Source: Fragilariopsis cylindrus CCMP1102 (taxonomy: Eukaryota; Bacillariophyta; Bacillariophyceae; Bacillariales; Bacillariaceae). Taken from it: a DNA stretch of 64,000 nt. Each line of letters opens with the position of its first letter. The stretch's first letter is position 1. The notes under the pieces were generated by a model, which saw only the letters and a list, made by a program, of their open reading frames with translations, was not told where the DNA came from and made no database searches. The DNA is taken from positions 1 to 64,000 of the forward strand of contig FMBT01000118.1 of the NCBI GenBank assembly GCA_900095095.1. Direction: 5' to 3'. This document shows, piece after piece, positions 12,032 through 24,185 of this stretch. The position numbers were made by a program, and so were the translations under genes.

Positions 12032-14315
12032 TCACTTTATCGTTTGACAACCAACCAGCGTATCAGCAGGTGTAGATCTTCGTTGCAATTGTACTCCTCT
12101 CTTGCCACGTGCAGCAGCAGCTCCTCGATGCTGACTCATCATCCTTACCACTCTTTGAGGCGTTACGTTATTGTTGCCAATCAATTCAGTATTTTGTCGT
12201 TCTCGCTTAGGCTGACCAAGTCCTCTGTGTCCACTCATACCAGTTCTAAAATTAACTCCATCGAAGCTTGCACCTCTTCGTAGAGGAGAATCCGCAGATC
12301 CACTGCTTTCGACAACACGGGGACGTTGGCGCGAGTTTGAATGTTCCAATATGGAGTTCTCACCATAGGATAATGCTAGAATATCGTGTCCATTAGAAGG
12401 TGTATTGAATATATTATTATTTCTAGTCTCGATTTGTGATGATTCTATGAGACGTTCACCAAAAAGAGACGAACCACATCCCATTATTCCTGCCCATCCC
12501 ATTCCATGCATATCATCATCACTATTGACACGGTACCGAAGCACACCTACACCTGCGGGAGATTCGTCAAAAGGTTGATCCAGCATGGGACAAGAATGTG
12601 CAGGAGAATGTACGTATTGATTGCCGTACATATTGCCGTTCATTTCAAGGAATGAACGCGGAGTTTGAAGTGGTGGTCCTGGTGTCATAGGTGCTCCTAG
12701 TTCTACTACCGTTGAATTAACTGATGTTATGGATTCAACGCCACCACTTCCCCCGATAGGTGAGTTTGAATGCGAAACTTTGAATGCCCTTGTCGGAGTA
12801 GATGGATGCGAGCCGTCTTGCACAATTACTGGTAAACTAGAAGAAGCATTGATGTTGCTGTTGTTGTTGTCACAAGTAGCAACAAGCTGTCCATCGACAA
12901 GATTTTCACTACTTTTCTTGGGTTGACTAATCACTGGAACTTCTTCTGGTTGTTCTTGTTCTAAAATAATCTTTTCCCGAAGTCCAATTGCTAGATTATT
13001 GATCTCAATCAGTTTTCTTTGAACTTCCTGTTGTTTTTCTACAACCGATTTTAACATTCCTTCAAGTTTACATGATGTTTCCAAGGGGCCCCCAACTAAA
13101 TTTTTATTATCAAATAATCATAAAATGGAAAGTAAGCGAGGAAACGTTAAGCGAAAAACGAAGATAATACAGTACACCTAATACCGGTACCTAATGGAAG
13201 TGGACAATTGATGGTTTTGACGATTTAAAATCGTGACAACAGATTTTATGAAGGAAGAAAAACAATAAACAAAAGCGATTCTTACCTTTCACTAGTTGAT
13301 TGACCGTGGCAACAATAAATCCCGCTCCTCTAGCAAGTTGGTATACCCCCTGTTCATCTACTCCCACCACTTGTACTTTTTGCCCCTCTTCGAGAGTAAA
13401 CGGTTCTCTACGTGGTTGATCATCGTACATCAATAGGGAGGAATCCAGAGGTAGCCTTTCTTGTTCTTTTTTTTCATCATTATCATGTTTTTGTTGATAG
13501 TGTTGTCGATTAGGATCGTGAGACAAGACTACTAAGCCCGTTGAGTCTTTAACAGCATAAGTTCCACATCTTCCCGACAGAGCAGCATATCCGCAATTTA
13601 AGGATGGGTCGCCCAACGGTAAAGACAGTGAGACCTCCTCGTCATCATCAAATGTATCATCGTCTTCTGTCTCTTCTTCGTCATCCATCAAATTGCTACC
13701 AGATGACGCCGGAATCGTTGTCGAAACCGCCGCCGCGAGTTCATTTTGTTGTTGTTGCTGATCTTCATCTAACGTTACTTCTTTTTCATTTGAAATGCTA
13801 TATTGCTCTCCACGACGAAGCAGTTCAAGTTTTTCCTTTCTACGTTGTTTTTGCAATTCTTGTCGCTTCTTCTTCGCTTCCATAATTAGTCTTTCCTGTC
13901 GCTCCTTCGCTTCGATCATTTCCATTAGAACTACATTTTTCGGTAAAGGAAGTGCTACTTCTTCCTTTTTTTCTTGCCCAGAGATACCACGACCGCTCCC
14001 CGGATGTGGCGGCGTTGTTTGTGCATTATTGCCCGGCGAGTACCGGTGGGGATGTTGATGCTGTTGGCGAGGATGTCGGGAATACCGTCCCGTACCAACA
14101 GCGTGTGAACCAAGATGTGGATAAAGGTGATTTATGGGTGGTCTGGGTGGATTCCAAAATAGAGGTTCCCTACATTCCATACATCTTTTGAGCCGTTTTG
14201 CACAAATAATGCAAACGTAAGTGTGTCCACAGGATAAAACTACAGGTGTACGATTTTGCAAGTCAAACTCTTCAAAGCAAATCACGCAATGCAGCGAAAC
14301 TTCACTCGTCGCCAT
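12032..14315 (-). CDS. RING-finger protein (probable E3 ubiquitin ligase), 697 aa
   Basis: Two exons, 13286-14315 and 12032-13095, joined at GTAAGA...TTTAG; the frame gives 698 codons including stop. An N-terminal C3HC4 RING has C10, C13, C29, H31, C35, C38, C45 and C48. A His/Pro-rich linker follows, then a basic coiled coil at about residues 130-170 (EMIEAKERQERL...), an acidic tract (DDEEETEDDDTFDDDEE) and a possible small beta-barrel around 310-350 (EGQKVQVVGVDEQGVYQLA). The second exon begins with another short coiled coil and is otherwise Ser/Asn-rich and low in complexity. RING domains recruit E2 enzymes; the substrate is not predictable. Convergent with the PPR gene, with only 135 bp between stops. 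Confidence 0.85.
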
Positions 14316-14983
14316 GCTGAATAAATCTTAAAGCAGTGTTACTAAGTTACTTGCTGTTGCTTGTGAAAAAAGATTAAGAAAGCTCTGTCCTCCTGATTAT
14401 CAACCGGCCGGGTATTCGGTATTCCTGTATTATTGTTTCTTTTTGATACGGTAGATATATTTGGCGTTACTAGTACACTATTAGTTGTGTTTCTTTTCAC
14501 CGCCTCTTGCCTCTTCTGATGATGGTTCTACAGTATTTATCTTTTGGGTCGCTGTTTGGCTTCAAGGTATTCGAGTAAGGTATGTTCATGGCGATTTCTG
14601 GAGGTGCTTCCGCGGAACAAGGAATTGTGAAGGGTTTACACATAGTACTGTGGGTCGTGCTAGCTAGCCATGGCCATCGATACTTTAAAATGCCGCGTCA
14701 AAAAAGTTTTTTTTTAATTAGCGAAAAATGGGGACTTAACCAATCATCGAGCGACAAAGGCTATTTATTTATTCGTTTACATTTTTCTTAAAAACAAAAA
14801 AACAAAACCTGACGAGATTGAAGATGCTAAATTGTTTTATTTAAAAGTTGTTTTCTTTACATTGGTTGTCAAAATCTCCTTCTATTTTTTGAATACTTGT
14901 TATAATATTATATACTACAGTAGTACGGTATACAGTAGGTCTAGGTCTAGAATTGAACAGAAAATCAATTGAAAAAATAATTC
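14316..14983. other. Intergenic, between RING gene and RNA polymerase I gene
   Basis: Contains the RING gene promoter and the 3' flank of the minus-strand polymerase gene. Open frames at 14485-14791 lack coding character. A TACTACAGTAGTACGG cluster lies at 14918-14940. Nothing else supported. Confidence 0.5.
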
Positions 14984-17900
14984 TTATTTTATGTCCATTT
15001 TCAGCTTAATGTTCATAGCTGCAAGTTCATTTACAAGGTAGCGATATACATAAGGGAGAATGATTGGTTCTACTTGATCATCGTTTCCATCCTCGCTGAC
15101 ATGTTTGAGACAAGACGGACTACGACAAATAAGACGTAATTTGGCTTTGTTCATGGCTTCCTCCCTACTCTGACCAGAGGATAAAATAGTGCTTCGTTTC
15201 GTTGTTGGCATCAACAAGTCTCCACATCTACAGCAAGCATAGGCAATATGCTTGTCGCTACAGTTCAACAGACGATCCTGGAGTAAAAATGCACAGCCGT
15301 GACTCAAAAGGCTGTCACGTTCCATTTCTCCAAGACGAATTCCACCACCTTTCTTTCGTCCCTTAATAGGTTGGCGAGTAAGTGGGTTGACAGGACCCGT
15401 GGCACGAACTTGATACTTGTCTGATACCATGTGACGAAGGCGTTGATAGTATACAACACCAATGTATAGATCTGCTTGCATCAAACATCCTGAAACTCCA
15501 CTATAAAGTGGCTCGGAACCATAGTAATTGTAGCCTGAAGCTCTTAATTGTTCTCCAAAATAATCTACCGATGTTTGGTCTCCAGATTCGTGGAAAGAGA
15601 AAGGGGTCGCATCCTGGAAAATTCCGTGGAGGGCTCCCGCCTTCCCAGCCATGCTCTCTACCATCATTCCGATAGTCATACGACTCGGAAATGCATGAGG
15701 ATTGATGATAATATCAGGAGATATCCCACTTTCGCTGAACGGCATATCCTGTTGAGGCCATAAAATACTCAGAACACCCTTTTGTCCGTGCCTACTTGAA
15801 AATTTATCTCCGATAACGGGGTTTCTATTGAAACGCAATGTGATGGAAGCTTTATTTTCCTGTGAATCTTCTTTCTCACTTCCAAACATGCGAATAGATT
15901 GAACATACGCCCTCTCAGATTCCTTGTGTTTACCAACTCTGTCCTTATTTTCGACTTCATTCAAGACGCAGTATAACGGATCATCCTTGTCGACATAGCT
16001 TCCAATCTCTGGTAGTCCATCAATCTCCAGTTTATTGTGAACTAGTTGACCATCTCGATTGACTTTGTTTGCAAATCTTACTTGTGGCCTAGTGGAAGAC
16101 TGTGCAGCCATTTTTGCTTCTTCTTGGAGATCGATTTCGATCGTCTTGTACACGCTGGCGTGGCCGAAACCCCGTTCGTAGGAGCATTTGTTTATGATGA
16201 CAGAATCTTCCATATCAAAACCAGTATAACTCAATACAGCTACGACCGCATTTGTACCATTTGGATACTCATCCATTTTGTATTCTCCGTGAATCGATGT
16301 CTGCACCACTGGAGCCTGGGGGTTTTGTAATCGATAAAGTTTATTGTCGACACGATACGGCAAAGAATGGGCTGGTGTTCCCATAGTTTGTTTTCCCATC
16401 TGGCACTGATACATATTTCGAGGTGATTGATTCTGGTCTGAGAACGGTGTCAAGTTTGCAATCAGACTCAGCATATTTGTTGGGTCAAGCTCTTGATGCG
16501 TGGTAATACCTTCTCGAATATCTTCATCTAAGCAAGCGATGTCCATAAAAGCTTGTTCCATTGGTCCAATCATTTCTGTCTTTCCCGTAGCCCGTTGCAA
16601 CACAGGTCGGACCATTCTCGCCGTTCCAGTAAAGAGAAATAAACCAGCATATGGAGATCCAGCTTCGCTAGCAGGGATAAGCGCTACCTCTAGTGTTCGA
16701 GGTATTTGTGAAGGCATCTGCACCTTAAGGCTCCGTAGCTGAGCTGCTATTGTTTTGCATGTATTGGGACTTGCGCTTCCCACCACCCGCCCATCCACAC
16801 ATACCGGGAAATGAGCATGTGAAGAGCTAGTTCGACCTTCTCCGCTCTGACCACCAGCGCCACAAGGTATTACTCCAAGTGATACGAGAAGACCATCGAA
16901 ATCCGTTAGTCCATTACCAGATTTGGGATCTGGGTGTGTGATAGGAATGCACTCAAGTGAAAGATGACTTAACAGCCCACAAGGACCACCATCGGGTGTA
17001 TGAACGGGACACAAAAATCCCCATTGATCTGGAAGAAGTTTCCGCACTGCTGTCGTCTTCATCTCCATGAAGAAAGAACCACGATGGACAGAACGAAAAT
17101 GAGAATTAAATCTCAGAAAATTTAGCCTCTCTGCCACAATCGTGTAACCAGCTTGTTGCATCTGATCTAATCCACTGATTGAAGTAACATTTCCTGTTGA
17201 CAAAAAGGTGGCGATTCTCTTTCCAATGCCACCAGATGCATTGCTAGAATACCGATCCATAAGTCTACTCCAAAAAGCAGACTCGAGTATTCTTTTAGAA
17301 AATACGTTAAAATCCTTCCGCATTTCTATCATCATCCCTTGTCTAATTGTTTGGAGTACTTCTTCAAATTTCTCTTTCACCATCGTTGACAATAAATGCC
17401 CTGGCATTAGTAGCTCTTGATTTTGGAGGGAATCTGCATTGTCGACACCACAATCGCCTGCTGCAAAGGCATATAGTTTACGCAAAACGAGGAGCAGACA
17501 CTCCAACTTATCTCTATAACTTGGCACGTGGATAAGTATGTACTCGTTAATAATATAGTGACCGATGTCCACATCAGAAGTACTTTCTGCCTTTTGAGAC
17601 AAACGCCGAAACCTAGAACCAATAAAGGCCAAACATTCGTCGGGTGTGTTCAAATTAGGGAATCGAACGCTAGCATCCTGCAGGAGTAACTGAGCTCGTG
17701 TTCTCAAAAATGTGTTACTTTCGTTACCTTGGACGATTCGCCGGTATATTTCTTCGTCGGTTATTCCAATCGCTGAACCAGCGTTGGAATCAACAGTCCT
17801 AGACGACGGTTGGGGTCCACTTAAGGCGCGAGCAACCAAAATCACTGGAATTAAAAATTCTTGCTTTCTTACCATAAATTTTAGAGTGGCTCCTCCCGTA

Positions 17901-18827
17901 GTCAGATAGTGGAGTGTGTTGGTTATACTAGATTGGTCTCCGGTATGACGACCACATCGAATCGCTACACCCAAGTCTGTATAAGTAGGTCCTCTTTTTT
18001 TGTAGCTCGCTCTTTGAATGGCCAATGGATGATCCCGCCGTGGAACTTGCAACATACGAACGCATCTTTCGTTTCCATTAATAAGAAAGTATCCTCCAGC
18101 TTCGTTGTCCTGCAGGAATAAATCGCATACGTTAAGGAATTTGATTAGGTGGTGTTTAAAATTCTACAAGTGCAACATGACGCCGATCATAGTTCTCCCA
18201 GAATAGCAAGACAAAAGAAAAGCCCAGTAGAAAAATACATACCTCTTCACGAAGATCTACTAATTCTTTAGGTGTTAGTCCCTCCAAGTGACATGCATTA
18301 CTTCCTACCATAATGGGCATGACTCCAAATGTCTTGGGCATTTTGTATGGGACTGACCCCTTAGTTACGCCATTACGTCGTTGAATTATTTCATAGCAGA
18401 ATTTCCCAAGTATTTGCCCAGAATACGTAAGCGATCGTTGCCGACATTCGGTCGGATAAAGCTTTCCATCCGATCTCCCTGCCGACGATGGTTTGGCAGA
18501 CTTAACCACTCTAACATCTTCAAACCAGAATTTAACTGTAGTAATTTCGTCCCAGTCAATTTTGCTACGATCCTCTCGTAGCCTCTTCAAATCGACAATG
18601 TCTAATTCGGCTGGCGGGATTGCTTTTATTCCCTTGGCAAGTCCAGATTGTAAGAAATAGTTGAAGGATTCGACATGTGGTCTCGTCAGAGAGCGAAGGC
18701 GTTCTACGTCATCTTTGTTTGGGAGATGGCCACGACGGAATGAGGGACAAATTTCTTTAACTTTCTTCTTGTGTTTGCTCGTGATAGTAGGGGATATTTC
18801 GGGTTCTGGTGTTTCTTGTAAGACCAT
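14984..18827 (-). CDS. RPA2: DNA-directed RNA polymerase I second-largest subunit (RPA135/POLR1B), 1236 aa
   Basis: Two exons, 18243-18827 and 14984-18109, join LREE to DNEAGGYFLINGNERC in frame for 1236 aa, the expected size. The N-terminus LTRPHVESFNYFLQSGL and the segment YTDLGVAIRCGRHTGDQSS..TNTLHYL are typical of the Pol I paralogue rather than Pol II or III. Universal beta-subunit motifs are present: CPVHTPDGGPCGLLSHL, GYTGFDMEDSVIINK, and the catalytic/bridge motif GDKFSSRHGQKG. A C-terminal zinc site reads CCRCGDLL...CRSPSC. With RPA1 this subunit makes the Pol I active site that transcribes pre-rRNA in the nucleolus. Divergent from the FCP gene at 19.3 kb. Confidence 0.96.
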
Positions 18828-19286
18828 GATGAATATGGTTTAATTTGGTTGGAACGCTCCTATTCTTGTTACAATTTTTGTTTTCTTTAATGGGTGTTGT
18901 CGTCTCCTCGTTTTCATTCGTCTCGGTCGTCGTTTTGCTTCTTCGTGAATTCGTAAAAATTTCCAAGCAAATTTTAATTTACTGACATTCCTTTTTCTAC
19001 AAAATGCATAAAAAAATGTGTGTTTTCGATGGTAGGCGGTAAATAGGTTTTGAGCCAATAATTCCAATAGGTATGTTTGGTATCATACCAAACATACCTA
19101 TACCCTTATTTATATATTTCTTATTGCGTATCTTGACTGTTCAACAAACGACACCTTCTTCTGTCAACGTTTGTTAGACGACGAATTTTCATTGGGTTTA
19201 AACGCGTTACCTCTCGTGGTAGACATCAGAACCGTAGTACACTCAAGAATTTCATGCCATCTATTAATTTTAATCAATTGTTCACC
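18828..19286. promoter_or_regulatory. Divergent promoter region, RNA polymerase I subunit / FCP
   Basis: This 459-bp spacer must hold the promoters of a growth-linked gene (minus) and a light-harvesting gene (plus). It contains a 16-bp-arm hairpin at 19067-19101 and, just downstream, a TA-rich ATTTATATAT at about 19106. No defined transcription start can be read. Confidence 0.5.
19067..19101. repeat. Perfect inverted repeat, 16-bp arms, 3-bp spacer
   Basis: Left arm 19067-19082 (ATAGGTATGTTTGGTA), spacer TCA, right arm 19086-19101 (exact reverse complement). It lies about 190 bp upstream of the FCP start and about 240 bp upstream of the RPA2 start. It could be a dimeric transcription-factor site, a hairpin, or a remnant of a small mobile element. 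Confidence 0.95.
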
Positions 19287-20177
19287 ATGATGAAAACCAC
19301 TCTCCTTGCCACCCTTCTAGGTTCTGCCGCAGCATTCGCCCCGGCACAAAATGCTGGTACGTGTTACTGCCTTGGAATTCCTAGCTAATAAGATAGTTTC
19401 TTGGAATAGAATAATTCGCTAGTCAATCCATTTTTTCTTCTTCTTCTTTCGTTGTGCTCACATGCATTCCAATTCCATTTTTGTTTATGTAGGTTCCAAA
19501 GCCACTACTGCATTAAATGCTAAAAAGTCAGCGGCGCTTCCATTCCTACCATACCCTGAGAACCTGACGGGCTATGTTGGTGATGATATTGGATTCGATC
19601 CTCTTCGAATTTCTGATTATTTCCCAATGGACTACCTTCGTGAAGCAGAACTCAAGTAAGTTTAGTTATAAGTTATTTTATGTGTTAAGGTGTAAATTAC
19701 CAAGTATAAAACGAAGCGAAAAAACTAAAAGCGCATTATTCCGTTCTCTCTTTATGGTTTCTCTAAAACAAAATGTATCAATATAACAGACACAGCCGTA
19801 TTTGCATGTTAGCCATTACAGGATACATCACCGTTGATTTGGGTTACACCGTACACCCATACGGTGAAGGTCTTAGTTCCGCCGCCGCGCACAATGTGTT
19901 AGTGGAGAAGGGAGTAATGGGAAACGCCCTTGTTTTCATCGGTCTTTTTGAAATTGTTTCCTACCTGGGTGTTGCTGAAATGTTACAAGGATCCGGTAGA
20001 GCACCCGGTGACTTTGGTTTCGGTACTTTTTATTTGGAGGGTAAGACTGAAGAAGAAATCAAGAAAATTAAATACCAAGAAATTATGAATGGACGTCTTG
20101 CTATGATGGCATTTAGTGGAGTTGCAACTCAATCAGTCCTCTTCGATGTCGGATTCCCATACATTGGTGCTAACTAA
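19287..20177 (+). CDS. Fucoxanthin-chlorophyll a/c binding protein (FCP/LHC), 206 aa
   Basis: Three exons, 19287-19356, 19493-19655 and 19790-20177, give 206 aa. The leader [20 protein letters not shown] is a signal peptide ending in the AAAF-AP motif that directs diatom proteins across the plastid envelopes. The mature protein has three LHC helices. Helix 1 carries [15 protein letters not shown] (the chlorophyll ligand Glu/Arg pair; the usual HGR reads HSR). Helix 3 carries [13 protein letters not shown]. The loop [12 protein letters not shown] is the typical FCP turn before helix 3. Chlorophyll a/c and fucoxanthin antenna in the thylakoid membrane. Subfamily (Lhcf, Lhcr or Lhcq) cannot be assigned safely by eye. 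Confidence 0.96.
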
Positions 20178-20957
20178 ACAAGTGAGTTCAGTCAGTATTA
20201 TTTATTTATATATAGACCAAGTTAATACTGTAGATTATTTTTACCTGATGAAGTAATAATATTGAAAACACGACAGTACCAAACACTTTGCTCCCTCTCC
20301 TTTTCCATACCATACCAAGTATACTTGTAGTAAGTCTAGGCCTAGATAGATAGATACTGTATAAATCCATACAGATGAAATATCGCATCGATAATGTACG
20401 CGCATTGTAGGCCTAGCAAATCAACTAGGAAGAGATCAGACCTTCTACATAGCATAAAGTAGCTCCATAACTTATAACTACTCTATTGTACTGAACACAT
20501 TATTGGTATTCGAAATGTAATACACTAATAAAAGTAGGCTAGGAGAGTTTGTAAACCACAGTTGTCTAATCTCTACCAATACCAACACTACAATTGTATC
20601 TACCGTACATGATTGACAAGGTAGGAATTCCTTAAGAAAGAGTACATTTAAATTTTATTCAATAGCTAGGTCAAAGAGTAGTTAAAATAAAAAGCTGCGA
20701 AAGTATATGGTAGCAATGCATTGTATCAAACAATTCGGAAAGTCAATCTGATGAATAGAATGAATGAATCAAATCAATCATGTCCTAAAAGTACTATAAG
20801 TATACTGTGCAATTGTTTATAAAACACTCACTCCCTCGAGAACAAGTAGTGTATCTATTATAAATATAATACAGTAGATAGATATCTGTCTGTCTAGTAG
20901 GATTGGACTAAAAAACACCATTCCATTTTCATTGCACACGTTCTTTCATTTCTAAAC
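20178..20957. other. Intergenic between convergent FCP genes
   Basis: Both flanking genes end here, so it should hold two terminators/polyadenylation regions. AT-rich with GATA runs (20346-20356) and TACTGTA words. No gene seen. Confidence 0.6.
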
Positions 20958-21783
20958 TTAGACATATGGGAATGGTCCTTGGGTTAAAACAGCTCCAGTT
21001 ACCATACCACTAAAGGCCATCATAGCTAAACGGCAGTGAGTAATTTCCTTCGTTTTCATATCCAAAACTTGTTCTTCATTCATATCCTCCAACATCCAAC
21101 TACCGAAACCAAAATCACCAGGTAGACGACCAGATCCTTCTAACATTTGATTAAGAGCAACGGAACCAATGATTTCAGCAAGACCGATCCAAAGGAATAA
21201 TTGACTCATAGCACCTTGTTCAACAAGAGCATCATGAGCAGTTACAGACGTTAGACCTTCGTACGCCTCTGGGAATGGGTAAATTCTGAATCCCATATCA
21301 ACAGCAGCAAAACCAACAACAGCAAGCTGACACATACGTCCATGCTTTAATTCAGCCTCACGGAGGAAATCAACGGGGACGAAATCAGAGAATCGGAACG
21401 GATCAAATCCAACATCACCAGCGTATCCCTTTAGGTTTGGTGGATACTCAAGGAACGGAAGAGATTCACTGGCAACGTATGCAGGAGCGGCATCTTCTAC
21501 TGGTTCTGCTGGTGCTTCTACGGCGGCGGCATCTGATCTAATTGCAGTGGTTGTGCGTGCTAAGATAAAATAAAAACCAGATAAATTTAAAATCAAATCA
21601 AAAAAGTTAGAACAATGAAGACGACGCCAACACGAGAAAATAATTTAATTTTTCATTCTTATCTCTCCAACATCGTAATCGTAATCATTAATATCTGTAT
21701 GGATATAACATACCATTGAATTGAGATGGAGTAAAGGCAGAAGCCGATGCTAATAAAGTCGCTAGAATTGCTGTCTTAAACAT
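20958..21783 (-). CDS. Fucoxanthin-chlorophyll a/c binding protein (FCP/LHC), 223 aa
   Basis: Two exons, 21714-21783 and 20958-21559, give 223 aa. The leader MFKTAILATLLASASAFTPS ends in a canonical ASAF cleavage/import motif. An Ala/Glu/Pro-rich stretch follows, then ESLPFLEYPPNLKGYAGDVGFDPF. Helix 1 has FLREAELKHGRMCQL, helix 2 AMSQLFLWIGLAEIIGS, the turn GSGRLPGDFGFG, and helix 3 [15 protein letters not shown], where the usual NGR reads HCR. The first intron falls at the same place, just after the import motif, as in the FCP gene at 19.3 kb. The two are convergent relatives rather than recent copies: similarity is clear but far from identity. Confidence 0.96.
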
Positions 21784-24185
21784 GGTGGTGAAGTCGTATT
21801 TTATTTATTAGGGATTCTATTCTCTTCACGATCTCTTACTATTTCCAACATCCATCACAAAGAACTCCCTTCCTTAAACTTCTCAAGAGCGCTGCTCCCT
21901 TCAATTTGCGTCAAAAATCACACGATTTTTTTCTCTTACTCAAAACGATATGTTTACACGTTGTTGAAGTTCCATGATCAAATCAAGACTATTGCAGTCT
22001 TGAAAACTATGGTCTGTCCACACGTACCACAAAACGACGAGCCATTCATTATCTTCATTCACACACACTTTATAAAAATCTACATACTAATCCAAGAGAT
22101 TTTTTGAAAATAATAATCAAACCCACCACACAAACATTTGTATCGACCCTATTGTATCATAATATTATGTTTTGTGTACTATATTGTACCAGATAACAAT
22201 TTCAACAACAAAATGACATCATGGTTGGAGCAAATGATATGGTCCATTGTACTGTATAAAAGCTACTATGTCGATGTCGGCGTTTCAATGAAGATGATGT
22301 TAACGTACTTCTGACTTTGGTGTTTGCGCTGATAAAATGAGGATAGCGATGTAAGTTTATTCATTTGTGTGTGTGTGTGTGTGTGTATTTCCTTCTGGTT
22401 GTTTCTCGATGATGATAAAAAATTAGCTCTATCTGAAAAAACGTGTAGATAAACCGCATGTATTATGTGAGAGATTATGACCATGATTTTGTTGGAAATG
22501 AATAAATATGATTTTTCCATCTCCGAAACTAATGCTGATCTCTCGACTTTATTCCTCTCTTCTCTGTTTATTTCACTTTATCCACAGATTCGTTATTATA
22601 TTTGATCAAAGTCACCACCTCTTTTCTTCCTCCTATAAATCCAATGGTTTTCGTATTTCTTTTGGTTTCCAAAATGTGATTTAAAAAACTAAATGGTAAG
22701 AGCGTATCATTGTCATAATAATATCATCACTGTTCTTTGTGCAGGCGTCCAATATAACAGAGCTGGCTTCCGTGACGAAATTATATTTGTGTTTATTTAT
22801 CGGGACTAAACTCATGACCGAATCAACATCTTAGGTTTGTATTCTCCGAGAAGTCAGTAGTTTGGTTTTATTTGTTTATTGCGATCGTCGTCACTCCTAT
22901 TTATTAATTGAAGTCATCCTCTCTTTGACTGTGTACGTTCATCTTCCTCACCAGTTAACAATGTTTCTACTGGAATTTCTGAACTTTTTTCTGATGTTGT
23001 ATATGATTTAGGTTCGGCATACTGTTCCAACATACAATAGGAATCAAATCACTCACTCCATTGAGCAGAGGGAATGAGATCAGTGGGTAGGAATAGATAA
23101 ACACTGAAATAGATCTATGCTATAAGACAAATGGTACGTGTACTTACAAAAATCACTGTTTCCGTATAAAATACTACGGCTATCTTACTGCCATGGAGAA
23201 TTGCTCTTTTTAACCATGAGCTAATACTCTGCCATAGATTCAAGCCAATAACGCATCAGTCGAGCTACTATAGGAATCGACCTACTTTTCTCTTTGAGAT
23301 AATCAATGAGTCTGTCGTGTCGAATGCTCGTGACATTTTTTTCTTCCCAAGAATACATTCGTTGTACTGACTCTGTTTCTTCTCTCGTTCATCCCACTCA
23401 TTTTAAATCTTGAACTAGCCAGTTTTGTACTTATTTATTGGTATTCAAATAATTTGCATATTATATATTATGCTTACCAACCAAAATTAGAATTGATCTT
23501 CTTTTTTAAAGTGCAGTAAGTAAACATAAAGAAAGCGAAACATTTGTATTCGCTCCTCTTTTCCATGCGAAGAGAATACTTAACTATAGACAACGTGTAC
23601 AATATTTGACCTGCCGTCACAACAATTTAATCATAAATTATTCTTTAAACATTTCTTAATGATCTTTGTATATTATTAGTTGTAGGACTAGAGATAAGCG
23701 TTCTTTTTTCTGTCGTCGCCATCGACCACCGTGTCTCTCTATTTTCAACTGAATCATGATCATTTACTTATTTGAAGCTCGTAATATCTGCCGTATTCGC
23801 TTATGGATCATGTTTCCAGTATTTACAACAGAATCACATGCTACTTCGACGACCAAGTGCCTAACGAAAAATAGTACAGTATAAGTATCTGCTGAAGAGA
23901 AGCGGTTGGACTATTAAAAAGGATAATATCAAATGATGATCGATACGTCACGTCCACCTATGTACTTCGAATTAAATTAGAATCTGTTTGTTACAGTGAT
24001 GTCGGATAAATCAGTTAGTTGACGCAATTTCTTGATGAAAACACGATGGCGAGTCACATCTCAAACGATCTCTCGTTTCATTTTCAAGCGAAGAATGCGT
24101 TTCAACGTTTTTGTCGGTAAAACCACCTTGTATTTCAACCGTTATTAGTTCATGTCAAATATGTTTACTATTAGACTTGTACTTC
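21784..24185. other. Gene-poor 2.4-kb spacer
   Basis: Contains the promoter of the FCP gene on the minus strand. A (GT)n microsatellite lies at about 22366-22386. The open frame at 22266-22520 is a product of that repeat. No exon chain, tRNA or repeat family could be supported. Confidence 0.55.

Noticed and set aside
22266-22520. 84-codon minus-strand frame near the FCP promoter
   Set aside because: Contains translated (GT)n microsatellite; composition not protein-like.
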